Shown: positions 34,885 to 46,700 of the stretch, one piece after another
Layout: every line of letters begins with the position of its first letter
Numbering within the stretch: the first letter of the stretch is position 1
From: Wyeomyia smithii
Lineage: Eukaryota > Arthropoda > Insecta > Diptera > Culicidae
Length of the DNA: 64,000 nt
Reading direction: 5' to 3'
Assembly (NCBI RefSeq): GCF_029784165.1
Contig: NC_073694.1
Location: forward strand, 31,105,506-31,169,505
Program-made: the position numbers and the translations under genes
Notes under the pieces: generated by a model
Seen by the model: only the letters and a program-made list of their open reading frames with translations
What the model was told of the DNA's origin: nothing
The model's database searches: none

Positions 34885-36747
34885 ATGATGAGGCTTGTCC
34901 ACACAAGAACCGTTCCGCTGAGAGTGGCCAGCAGCGGTCCACTAGTGAGAATACTGACGGCGGGTGCATTCAGCACTAACGCACTGCCACCGCTGCCACT
35001 TCCTCGCCTGGAGGAGACTATGAACAAACTGTTGAGTACAGTTGAACCACACGTAACTGAAGATGGATATCGTAAGACTAAAGCTGCCGTAACAAAATTC
35101 ACCGCACCTGGTGGAGTGGGACCGAAACTTCAAAAACTCCTGGAAGAGCGAGCCGCTTCCAAGAAAAACTGGCTGTCCGATTGGTGGTTGCAGTCCGCCT
35201 ATCTAGAGTATCGTGATCCTGTCATTATCTACTCTAGTCCCGGATTAGTTTTTCCGAAACTCAATTATGCAACTGTAGATGAGCAGCTGAAATGTGCTGT
35301 CAAAATTGCATTTGGAGCGCTGCTCTACAAACGCATGATCGATCGCAACCAAATTAAGCTGGAAATGATGGGAAAAGCCCCTCTGGATATGTCACAATAT
35401 AATAAAATCTTCGGCACCTGCCGAGTACCTGGTAAGCCGGCCGATTCACTACTGTTCCATCCGAACTCAACGCATATTGTTGTTGTGTCGAACAATCAAT
35501 ATTTCAAGGTTGAAGTTGGCAACTCCGACAGTATTATTGCTGAGGACAAACTTTACCTTCAGCTGCGCGAGTGTCAGGAAATGTCCCGACAGAAATCCGA
35601 ACCTATCGGAATGTTATCTGCTCTACCGCGTGACAACTGGTACGAAGCTTATACCGTTCTAACCGCGGACGCAACCAATCGCGAAACCATCAAAGCGATC
35701 CAGAGTTCACTCTTCGTACTGTCACTGGATTACGAGATCGCAAATTCATCTGGGGATGATGTGATCGACGCTTGCCATTTGCTCATTCATGGCGGGGGAT
35801 CATCGGCGAACTCCGGCAACAGATGGTACGATAAAACATTGCAGCTGGTAGTCGCCCCCAACGGCATAAATGGATTAACCTATGAGCACTCGCCAGCCGA
35901 AGGTCAACCGATTGCAGTGCTGACAGATTTCATAATCAACTACCTAGCCAAAGGTGGTCAAGAGGGGTCGGTAAAAGATTTTCCCCCTCCACAGAAACTT
36001 AATTTCAATCTAACCTCGGAAGCTTATAATTTACTGGAAAAGGCAGCGGCCAGTCACGACAAACTGATTGGGGACTTAGATATGAACTATCTGCATTACA
36101 CAGGGTATGGGAAAAATTTCATCAAAAGCCAGAAAATGAGCCCGGACAGTTACATCCAGATGGCCATTCAGTACGCATTTTACAAGTTGCACCGAGTTCC
36201 TGCCGCTCACTATGAATCGGCTCAAACGAGAATGTACGAGGCCGGTCGTACCGAAACGATTCGTTCTTGCTCAAACGAATCTGTCGCCTTTGCCCGGGCC
36301 ATGCTTGAGAAAACAGCAGCACCTGCGGAAAAGCTAGCCAAGCTAAGAGCCGCAGTCGATTCGCACAAATCGTACGCCTCCAAAGCGGTGCAAGGGTTCG
36401 GCGTGGATCGACATCTGCTGGGGCTAAAACTAGTGGCCAAGGAAAATCGTATACCTCTTCCAGAGCTGTTCAAAGACGACGGTCTGCTCGCCAGCGCACA
36501 TATGCGATTGTCCACCAGCCAGGTAGCCTCGCGGTACGATGCGTTCATGTGCTACGGGCCACTAACGGCGGACGGGTACGGCTGTTGTTACAATCCCAAG
36601 GACAACGATATGTGGTTCGGCATTTCATCGTTCAAAAGTAATCCGATCACGAAATCTGAAGATTTCCGCGACAACCTGCGACAGGCGCTAGACGATATGT
36701 TCGTGGTTCTTAGCAAGGCTGGTGGTGCCATCGGTAGCAAACTGTAG
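34885..36747 (+). CDS. CRAT: Carnitine O-acetyltransferase
   Basis: A single uninterrupted exon of 620 codons from the ATG at 34885; a ttaccag|TCAACGAA just upstream could be a 5' UTR splice acceptor. Choline/carnitine acyltransferase family: LPRLEETMNKLLSTVEP opens the mature domain, then WWLQSAYLEYRDPV and the FGTCRVPG motif. The catalytic motif GLTYEHSPAEG contains the active-site histidine at residue 335. Further family motifs are GYGCCYNPKD and SSFKSNP near the C-terminus. It reversibly transfers short acyl groups between CoA and carnitine, buffering acetyl-CoA in mitochondria and peroxisomes. The first ~30 residues (MMRLVHTRTVPLRVASSGPL) are basic and hydroxylated with no acids, like a mitochondrial presequence. 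The last three residues are SKL, a canonical peroxisomal PTS1. Length and motifs are normal for the family. Confidence 0.95.
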   Translation: MMRLVHTRTVPLRVASSGPLVRILTAGAFSTNALPPLPLPRLEETMNKLLSTVEPHVTEDGYRKTKAAVTKFTAPGGVGPKLQKLLEERAASKKNWLSDWWLQSAYLEYRDPVIIYSSPGLVFPKLNYATVDEQLKCAVKIAFGALLYKRMIDRNQIKLEMMGKAPLDMSQYNKIFGTCRVPGKPADSLLFHPNSTHIVVVSNNQYFKVEVGNSDSIIAEDKLYLQLRECQEMSRQKSEPIGMLSALPRDNWYEAYTVLTADATNRETIKAIQSSLFVLSLDYEIANSSGDDVIDACHLLIHGGGSSANSGNRWYDKTLQLVVAPNGINGLTYEHSPAEGQPIAVLTDFIINYLAKGGQEGSVKDFPPPQKLNFNLTSEAYNLLEKAAASHDKLIGDLDMNYLHYTGYGKNFIKSQKMSPDSYIQMAIQYAFYKLHRVPAAHYESAQTRMYEAGRTETIRSCSNESVAFARAMLEKTAAPAEKLAKLRAAVDSHKSYASKAVQGFGVDRHLLGLKLVAKENRIPLPELFKDDGLLASAHMRLSTSQVASRYDAFMCYGPLTADGYGCCYNPKDNDMWFGISSFKSNPITKSEDFRDNLRQALDDMFVVLSKAGGAIGSKL

Positions 36748-36977
36748 GGGGTTTTTGGAGTGGATAATTTTAGTCTGGAAGGAACAGTTGTGATTACGGA
36801 GATTCTTTTTTTAACAATGTGGTGATGGTTTTCTTATGCCAAGCTATCTATTTGATTGTGAAATTCCCATGGGCTTTGAAAGAGGAAAGAGTGAAAGATT
36901 AGTAGCGATCGTCATATAACCTAGTTGAACTTTTAAACAAAGCTACCCTTTGCCTACCGGATTGCAATCCGCTATCA

Positions 36978-36983
36978 AATAAA
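36978..36983 (+). terminator. Candidate poly(A) signal of CRAT
   Basis: AATAAA 231 bp downstream of the CRAT stop codon. Confidence 0.4.
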
Positions 36984-38512
36984 TAGCAGACCCGAACATG
37001 GAATAATTGCATTTTTACAGCCTTATCAAGACAGTCATGAGTAGGCATGATCCGCGATCGCACCGCAAGGTGGCAGCTCAACAAGATATTTTCACAAAAC
37101 AATACGCCATAATCCTTTCGAAACCTACTAACACAAAACAGATAGAATTTATTAGCTTTTCCAATCTCTTGAAGTACATCAATATAGAAATATTTCAATA
37201 GCAAAAAACGATTACTGTTTAAAGACTTCACCCGTTCAAGGCGTTTACTATTCTTCCCTCTACTTCTCAAACTCGAACGTCTGTTCGTTCACTACCAAAG
37301 GTACGTGGCTCCTGTTTCGTTTGTATCTAATGTAAAAACTTGTCGGTTTAAATTCCATACCTTTCGAATCGAATCAAACAATTGCAGCAGTGCTTGCCAA
37401 CAAAGGTTTTGAACCTGTTTCTACCTGAACAGCATCGACGGTGATGACGGTTAACTCGGTCTTTTCTTGGTCTTCGGGCAAATGTTTTGGGAAATCCTGA
37501 CATAGCAATAATCGGTTAAAGAAGTTGAACTAACCAAAAAAAAAACTGACACGATTCTATTTCCGATGCCAGTGCGATACGCGCGAGAACGGGATTTTAT
37601 CAACTGTTGTTGTTTAATGCTAATATGTTGTAATAGTAAACTTTAAAGACATTCATATTCGTTGCTAATTTGAATACGTTTTTCTTCCCTAAAACTCTGT
37701 ATGGCAGTCTGTGGTGTAGGTTAATTATATAGTCTACTAATAATGGTTGCCCCTCATTTGTTCGGTTCCGTGTGCACACGAACGGCTGCTGCTTTTCGAC
37801 TTGTGTCTGATATAACAGAAAAAAATCCAATAGTAAAAATTTCTTAAACATTCATAAGTTTAAAATTTCTTTCATTTTGTTTTCGTTTAGACACTGTCAT
37901 AAGGCAAAAAATTTTGTTTGTTAAACTGTGTGAACACTTTAGACCTTGACTTTATAAATCGAACTCCCGCATGCAAAATGTTGGGGCCGCATAGTTTGTG
38001 TCCTCCTCCTCCTGCTGCTGCTGCTACTTAGCGCCCTCAGCAAATTGTGCATATTTCCTGCTGAGATGCATTTTTTTTCATACAAAATTGCAAGTTTTGA
38101 AAGACACACTCAGAAAAAGCTAAAAAATTACTCGATATAAATATTCATCCACAGTGTTGTAGTGCTGCAAAACTGGCTCACTGACGTTCACAATATTTTG
38201 ACTTGATATAAATAGATACGAGCGATGACCTCCGCATTCTTTGAAGGCGGAGACAAAATCTATCAGATACTACAATTATTGTAACAGTAAAGTACAATGT
38301 ACGATAACGAAAGTTCTAGCTTGAAAAAGAAAATAATTCGCGATGAATTCACCCTTCTTTTTGGCAGGGAGGGGTTTGCGCGATCCGCGCCCTGGTTGGT
38401 TGTTAATCCACTCGCAAGAATCGTTCCTTGCCCTCGCGCTTAGGCAGAATAAATAGATGGGAAGGCGCACACTCGAGGAGCCATTTTTTTGTCTTTCGGT
38501 GACGGTGTGTGA
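36984..38512. other. Spacer between CRAT and NFAT, probable NFAT 3' UTR
   Basis: The two genes converge here. Except for the orphan frame at 37374-37529 (minus) described under findings, no coding signal was seen. 38004-38028 has short CTC/CTG trinucleotide runs. Confidence 0.4.
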
Positions 38513-40754
38513 TTACCTGTGTCTCTTGTTGGTGCGATTGAGGTTTGCAGTGTTGTTGTCCAAATCTACTGTGTGGCTAGCTTCCGGCTGGGCTAAGGGT
38601 GTGCCGCACGCACGTGACGCACACTCTGGTTACAGCTAGGAGGCGGGATTGAATTGTTCTACGTCTAAAATTATCAAATATTAAACTGTGGTAAACGGGA
38701 GAAATAGATAAACATAGAGAGATTGTTACTATTGACACGCCTGGCAAAACATTTCGTAAAGTTGGATGAAATTAGGTGAAAGCACCAATTACAACTATTT
38801 CAGGTAAAACTTTTCAATGCCGCCTTGCAGTACTTACCTGCGTCAAATGCACTCGGGTTGATATAGCTGATGAGATCGTTGTCCGACATAGTGGTCAACT
38901 CCTGAGGTATACTGGCGGCCGCTACTGCTGCAGCCGCGGCTGCCTGTTGTTGCTGCTGCTGTTGGTGCTGTTGTTCCTGTTGTTGCTGCTGCTGCTGTTG
39001 TTGTCGATCCTGATCACCGACTATCATCTGGACGGATTGACCAGACGACATAGCAACTGTCAGGTGCTGTGGGGGCGAGGTTTGGGGCTCTTGAGACATT
39101 CCTGCCGGGTTAGGAAGGGGTGCCGTTGTGTCCATTGGTTGCTGTGGAGGCTGGCTGGGAACAGACGAGGGCAAAATGGTATTACCAATTTCCATTTGCT
39201 CGGGAACACCGGGTGATGCGTGTAGATTCTGATGAGTTGCTGCTAAATTTAACATAAGAGATTCGGCTGCTTGTTGTTGTTGCTGTTGCTGTTCTTGCTG
39301 CTGCTGTTGCTGGTGTTGATGCTGAATACTTTCGTTGATCAACGTTTGTACCATCTGCTGCTGCTGATGCAGCGCATTGGAGATGACATTCGAAGTCATC
39401 GTTGACGCGGGTTGACACTGAGGTAGAAGGTTCGGTTGGGACATAATAACTTGAGATTGGGGCTGACAAGAGGTGGTCATCATTTCCTGGGCATTCATCG
39501 AGATCAACGCGTTGATCGTAGATTGAGTAGTAACGGAAGGTTCTTGGGAGGTAAGAATTTCGGCGGCTGCATTCAGAATGATCTCCTGCACAGCCTGGGT
39601 TGTTTCTTTCGGTTGATGTTCGATCATGTTGGCGGCAACAGCAGCCATATTATTGAACACTTCGGAAACAGCCGCGGCTGCGGCAACGGCTGCTGCTGCT
39701 GTAGCCGCTACCGTTGCATTGGAGGGTGAGCATATCATTGATGTTGGGGAAACGGTCGGGTTGAGGATAATTTCTGGTGAAATGGAAGCGTGCGGATGGG
39801 GACTGATTTCACTGGAAGTTGTCGATGCTGGTGACAGGACAATGTTCGTAGGCGAAGGGACTGTTATTGAACTTTGCGAGTTCAGCATCACGTCTTGGGC
39901 AATAGGTGAATGGCCACTGTTGATGTCACCATGGAGTACTGTAGGGGGTGCCATTGCCGGAGAGTGGTTTGCACCACCGTTACCGGTTAACGATACGACA
40001 GAGTTCATTATTGCTGTCTGTTGCTGTCCGCCGACCATGGAAGCCAATGTGGATTCAATGGCTTGCTTCTCTAGTGATCCCTGCTGCACAGCTGCATTCA
40101 ACATACCTTCTACATTGAGCTGAGCTTTGATTTGGTTGACTTCTGTCAAATTTCCGAGCCCGGAGCTGTTGGCAATCATTTGTTCGATCTGATTTCGAGC
40201 CGTGGCCGATAACTGTTGCTGTTCTTGTTTTATACACAAATCCATCACCTTCAGTTCAACAGCCAGCGACGGTGAGGTAGCCGAGTTACTGATCTCATTT
40301 GTTTCCATTAGCGTGCCTAGCCCACTCCGGAAACCAACCATCGCGCCAGGTACTGTCCCGACATCCATCGCACTGTTTTCATTGACCAGCATGGACATGC
40401 TAGAGCTATCCTCTATCAGATCCATACTGGGCTGCCGAACGCTTCGCCTTCGGTAGAGAATATGACTGTTATCTATTGAGTTATCCGTCGAATCCGGGAA
40501 TCGTTCGCGTGATTCCTCATCGTGTGGACTCCGGCTGTTTTCATCGATGAGTTCTGCTTTGAAATTTGGTGGCGATGACATGCTTAACTGTTCACCCAGT
40601 AACGAAGACCGTCGAGCGGTTCCGACCATAGGCATCACGTTAACTGGCGGAGGCATCATACCCGTGTCCAGCTCATCCTGTGCTGCACTCAGCTGCGAAC
40701 CCCAAAGAAACAATGGCTTCTTGACACCGCCGGAGTCGTTCGTTGCCGTGACAT
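38513..40754 (-). CDS. NFAT: NFAT C-terminal exons
   Basis: The exon 40754..38838 (1917 nt) begins DVTATNDSGGVKKPLFLWGS, has methionine-, serine- and alanine-rich regions and three glutamine runs, and ends INPSAFDA|G. Splicing phase 1 to 38592 gives AQPEASHTVDLDNNTANLN, RTNKRHR and a TAA stop at 38513-38515. The acceptor is CCCTTAG with a modest pyrimidine tract. Confidence 0.72.
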
Positions 40755-43700
40755 CTGGGAAAGAAAGAATCGAAAAAAAAAATCGAGAAAGGAAAAGAAC
40801 AGAAGGGGTTCGTGGTTACTTAACGTTGTTGAGGGTTCGTTTGGAACGTACTAGATGGTACTTAAGCCTAGAAAATCGTAACTTAAACTGAGCAGAACTT
40901 AAAAACTAGCAACCGTACAATCGCTAGAATGACGCTGGAGAGGCAGAAAAGCCGAATCGAGTGTTGAGCAATTCAACAGTTACGCTGTTCGGCACTGTGC
41001 CGTTGGGCCAGTGGAAAATTCACTCTGATGTCAAAGATTCTAAACGGCATTCAAACTTTTCCATTTTCTCCCCGCTCAGCCATAAACAAGATGAATCTCA
41101 AATTGCACCACTTAAAAGTAACATTAAGCAATCTACAAAACTGTCGATTTTTTATTCAAAGAATTTAAATTTATCCATCCGTACATCATGCATACACACG
41201 GGCAGCTCGTGAACCTGTTAATCAGAGAAATTTCCCACTGCACCCACTAGTGAATAAGAGATACAGATTCGTTTCCCGCTTCGCATTGACACGGCAGTGC
41301 ATTATGCTTCCGCTTACACCTGAAAAGTTTGAAACAATTGATTACAGCAGATAAAACGATCTGAATAAAGAAACAGCAGATTGTTGTTGTGGTCGTTGTT
41401 GACGGTGATAACAGCTGGATGTTGTTTTGCTGCTGGTTGATGCTGAGAGAGAGAGGAAGGCGCTGCAGGCTGTGGAAGGCTCGTGGAATCGAAGCTTAAC
41501 AAGTAGATAACATGGTATCACTTCTGACAGGGAAAGGTGCAGAAAAGTACACAACAAAGGTCTGTTGTGCAACATGGAATTGGAGTAAAGGACAGCGGCA
41601 GGAGAGGTGCAGTAAAAAAACTGGTTGAAATATGGTGGAACAATTAAAGGAACGAACACGGGTTAACCGGAAGCGATGAACTATTTGTTAAATGCTATAA
41701 AAGAGAACAAGAAACTTCTTGTACGAGTGAACAAAATAAAAAAAAATGTCAAAAATGTTCATTCAAGTAAAAATCAATGGCATTGTTTTATCAGTACCCT
41801 TGAGGAGCTACAGGAACGGCCAGGTGCTTGAGAAGGCATGGGCGGAGTAGGTTTCGGATGAGTATCTTTGTGTGTCGGGCAGGGCGGGGCATCCTCGATG
41901 CTGTCCGATGATCGTCGTTCGTTTTAGTTGTCGGGGTTTTATGTGATAAATGAGAGTGATTCAGTGGCAGAATTAGGGCGGCAGTTGTTATTACATAAGA
42001 ATAAACCATTCGCTATAAATATCTGTTTTCTTTCACAGCACAGACTTTTGCGCGATTCCATGATTGGAGCTTTTTATGATAAGTAGTAGTATTACAGAGC
42101 TTGAATTATACCGCTAGTTGCGTGATGGCTTGCCTTCAGCACAATAATCACTCACATTGCAAAAGCTACGAAACCGGCAACGAGACGACTCGGAATTCAG
42201 GAGGTCTCAGCCTAGAACTAAGGAGAGGGAGAAAAATTGCGAAATTGAAATGGTTGTGACAAAAATCGCTTAAGTATGCAATGAGGAGCTTAGAGAAGAT
42301 GATATGAAGTAAACTCTCGAATGAAGGTTAATACAAAAGTGTACTTAACGAAAATAAAGAAGGAAATCGATAGTTATGGTAGTCTATGAGATCAGCGGCA
42401 CCCTTTCAGAATCCAATTAAACTTGAAGGATATTATAAGACTTTGTCTAAATAAATTACTTTTCAAACTACAAAAGGGTAGCAGCGAAGTGAACCCAGGA
42501 CTGCAATAGTTCAATTTTTGTTTTCAAGAGGCCACCACTTTCGACGGCGGGTCAGCGACTGACTTAATTTTTAAGCGAATGGTCTGCCGAGTAGCGCTTT
42601 ACCAGGAATTGACTTTACAATGACTTACGATCTCTAATTTGTTCAGATTTCGATCAAATATATACTCGAACTACTGACTTTCGCAACAGATATTGAGTTA
42701 GGGCAATATATATAGAAAAAAAGCAACTATCGATTTTCTATTTTGGGAGGATTGGTTAGTGTATGTTACCGTGTGTGTGTGTATAGATGAAAAAGGAAAA
42801 CTAGAACGACAGAGCGAGAGTTGTGGAAGAAAACATAGAACTTAACGTTACCTGCAGCCGGTGTGTGTTTGTGTGTGCACTAACATTCAAAGACGCTTTG
42901 CAAGCCCATCAACCGGGTGTACGCAATCGTTGGTTTTTCACAACATCGCGTACCCCGGCTTCCCGATTCATCGATGTTGCTGCTTCCGCCACCGATGATA
43001 CTGCTGTTGCGGATTTCCTCTGCGTGATGCCTCTCTCTACTCTACATCTAGTTTCTGGTTTAAAATTAAATATCGTACAGAACCAATAGTTTTCGTTTTT
43101 ACATTAAAAAATATGGGAAAATATGTTTGAGGGGCATACAGACAGAGTAAACAAAAAATAGTTGTGTGCTTCCATCAGATTTGCCGGTTTTACGTTGTTG
43201 TTGCTCCTCCTTTCTTGCTAATTGAGTTAGATGATAATGTTCGATGCTCTATAACGAGCTGCGCTAGCAATAAATTAGATCAAAGAAGCTTAAGCTTTGT
43301 TCATTCTTACAATACTTATCATGTCATTCACTCATCAAAACATACTTAACTACAATAATCAATCGATTCAAACTCCAGCCACGGGAGCTGTGTGTTCCGT
43401 ATTAATTTCAAACAATGTATAATGTTCGCCGTTCAAAACCCAGGGCATAAAGAAAATGATTTTAAGAGTATAGACATGAGAGATCATTTGCCTTGAATCA
43501 TTCTGGACCTGAGCTAACATAAAAATGTTAATTCGATAATCACGCACTCGTTCAACCACTTAAGCTGCTTGGATCGTGTGACAATTTCAGGTGGGTACAG
43601 GTCATAAATCCGAAAAGTACCCCCGTGTGCAATCGTTCTCTGTAAAATCTCAACGAATCGTTTGCTGCCGTTATTTTTAAACTAGTGAATGCTAATTGCT

Positions 43701-46700
43701 AGAAGGTATACGTTTGCGGAAGGTGGACATATTTTCGGTTTGCACCTTAAATGTTGATTTTTTCAATAAAATATGAATCTGTCGAAGGCGCGTTTTGGCG
43801 TATAACGAGCGACAAACACACACGCGTGTATCGCAAATTTTTGAGCTACGGCTTTATCTAGAATAGATCCCTTACCTTCGCTCGGGTTGCTACCAAAGCT
43901 AGAGTTCAGAGGAGCAAAACCGGTGGCTCCGGTCGTATTACCAGCTGCTGCAACGCTACCATTAATTAGACCTCCCGTTCCGCTAGCATCGGTACCGCCG
44001 ATTGATTCCGCAGCTGTAGCATTCGTCAATGTACCAAAGAAACTGCCACCAATAGGCACTGCTGACGTGGTGGCCGCTGTCAATGCCGTATGCGCACCCT
44101 TCGGAGTGTAGGTAAAATTGTGCGTTTCGCTCTTCTTGCCAGCGGAAACAATGAAAACTTGTACCACCACAGACTCCTGTATATCCTGTCTGGCATACGG
44201 TGGCACCGTGCATATTAGATGCGTCTACAAGAGAAAAAGTGAATGAGGAAAAATCTGCCAATTATGTTATGGTGGTTATTACGAACCTGCTGCAAATACT
44301 CCTTGTCCGGGATGACCGTTTGCTCCCACGGTATGACACTGATGGGCACCGCACCGGACCCGAGCGGCGCTTTCCGCCGCTGGAATACGACCTTGGTGTC
44401 CTTTAGGAAATTTTTACCAACAATGAACATTTCCAGGCCTCCGTCGGCGGGACAGGAAACAAGAGATTTTTTGCAGATCTCCGGTACGCCAGGAGGTTGC
44501 GCTGTAAAATGATTTGCGAAATTTTGAGTAAAACAAAATAAAAATTTTTACTATATAGTTATTTTTAGTTAATAACGTCAAGCAGGTATTTGCTGGGATT
44601 TGATTGGGATATGAAATTGAAGTATATATATTTTTAGAAACAAGATATCATATTCCTAGTGACTAAATATACTTTTATGGACATCCAGTATATTTTCAGT
44701 CAACAAACGCTTATATTTATTCATAGAAAAAAAAGCTTATTCGTTCTGCTAGATTCGTTTTTTGCCACTGGACAGGATAAGCAACTTGAGTCGTCATCTC
44801 AACAAATTTGAGAATGTAAATAAATAAACTACTTTTCAAACGCAAAAATAAGAACAAGCAGCAGCAGCAGTAGGCAAAATAGCCTGGAGGTAACGAAACG
44901 CATGCAAATCAACACGGACTTTACTCGTGTTTAGCCGAGAATCGACAGATAAACAACAACCGCTTCGAGCGAAACCTGTTACGCATGGTTACCGGTTTTC
45001 GGCAGATTTCTATTTACGATTTTCGGTTCGGTAGGCAGAGATACATAGGTATATCGTGTGTTCAGTGCCTGTGTGAAAAGTGACACAAACGAAAAGTAAA
45101 AAATATCAAACACCCGGCAATATACACATTGTTGGTCTCTTTATTGAATTTTGCGGTGCTGACGTCAATTAACGCTACATGAGATTCGTTTTTCTCTACG
45201 GGAGCGAACAAGCCTCCAATTCTTCTAGATTGTTTACTGTTAGTTATTTTTTAAATTCTGGTCCAATAGTTTTATTTTGCTTAAAGGGGTGAATTCAATT
45301 ATGTCATATAGACATCACACGAAGTAAACGAGTTCTTCGTTGAATTTATCAAATAGAGTCATTTGTAAGGATTAACACTTTTGCACAAGCGAGCGTTATC
45401 TCATCGGCTAGAATGAAAACTTTTCTGATGAGTTCAAAATGAGGCTAACAGCTGTTCGCATCGTCGAGCTTTATTAATGTTCGTACTGCAAAGCGATTAA
45501 GAGGGGTCATCAACTCATTGATGTCATGATGAAATAGCGCTTGATTATAGACACCACTCTACTGGTGCGTCAAGCGTCTGCAAAGGCAGAAAACTAGGCA
45601 ATACTTACTGCAAACAATCTGCTGCGAGCACACTTGCAACGTTTCCACATTGCCGTCATCGTGCTTGATCACCGCTCGGAACACCATTCGACAGCGAGTG
45701 GATTTCTTCTTGGCACGGGGCCCACTTTGATCTGGAAATCGGTGCTCTACGTCGACATTCCGTTCTTTTAGGATTCCAACGCAATCGCACGTTACGGTCA
45801 TCTCGTTCTCCGGCTTCATGTCTACTTCGATAACCATGGTACCCTCGAGCTTTCTTTCGTTGCAGGGAGTGGAATTCTTGCCGGAAACCTTACACGCCTG
45901 GTAGAACATATGTGGCGCAACGCGGCCCACATCAGTTCCGATGAACACCTGCAGCACGGTGGGTTTCGTGTGACCCACCAATCGCACCACAGGAAATCCA
46001 TTCCCGCTGCGGTCCTTCACAGATCCCCGTGAACCCTCGGTCTGATAGCGGGCCCGATGCTGTTGCTCCGGCTGGGTCAATATTTGCAGCTGTATTTTTC
46101 CATCCCGAGACGAACAGCCCAACTGTGACTGCAGAGTGACCACCCCGGAATTGCTGAAAGCTCCTTCGGAACCAGCACCACTTCCACCGAGGGAAGATGA
46201 CGAAAGCAACGGCGGTCGCTTTCCCGGTATTCGATTCATGGGGCGGACCAGTGATGAGGTCAGTACTCTGGAAAAGGAGAACAGAATTGGTGAAGTTAGA
46301 TTGACTGCCGAATAAATTAGCTAAGTAAAATTGGCTAGGTAGACTGAGAGTTCTAGAGGTTTTACTACTATTAGTAGAAATAACTATACTACTTTAATCA
46401 ACTGTAATAACAGGAACAAGATTAGGGAAGCCTAAAGAAGTTTATATGAAGTTAAATATTGATATAAATAACTAGGAATGCAGAGTAATGATTATTAATC
46501 AAACAAGATAAAACAAAATGAGTGATTATATGGCGCCGCTTTTGCTCTTTCCAACGCTCCGTTGACAATGGTTCAAGATTAAATAAAATTATGAGAAAAA
46601 TCATTGGATTCATCATTCACTGTCAATCAATTTCAATTCTAATTGTAATGGAATAGTCAAGTAAGCCTTGACGTGCTGTCAAGGCTATGAAATAACTGCT

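Noticed and set aside
38776..40456. Several plus-strand frames opposite the NFAT Q/A-rich exon, one leucine-rich
   Set aside because: They are the complement of glutamine and alanine repeats in a real exon and have no independent support.
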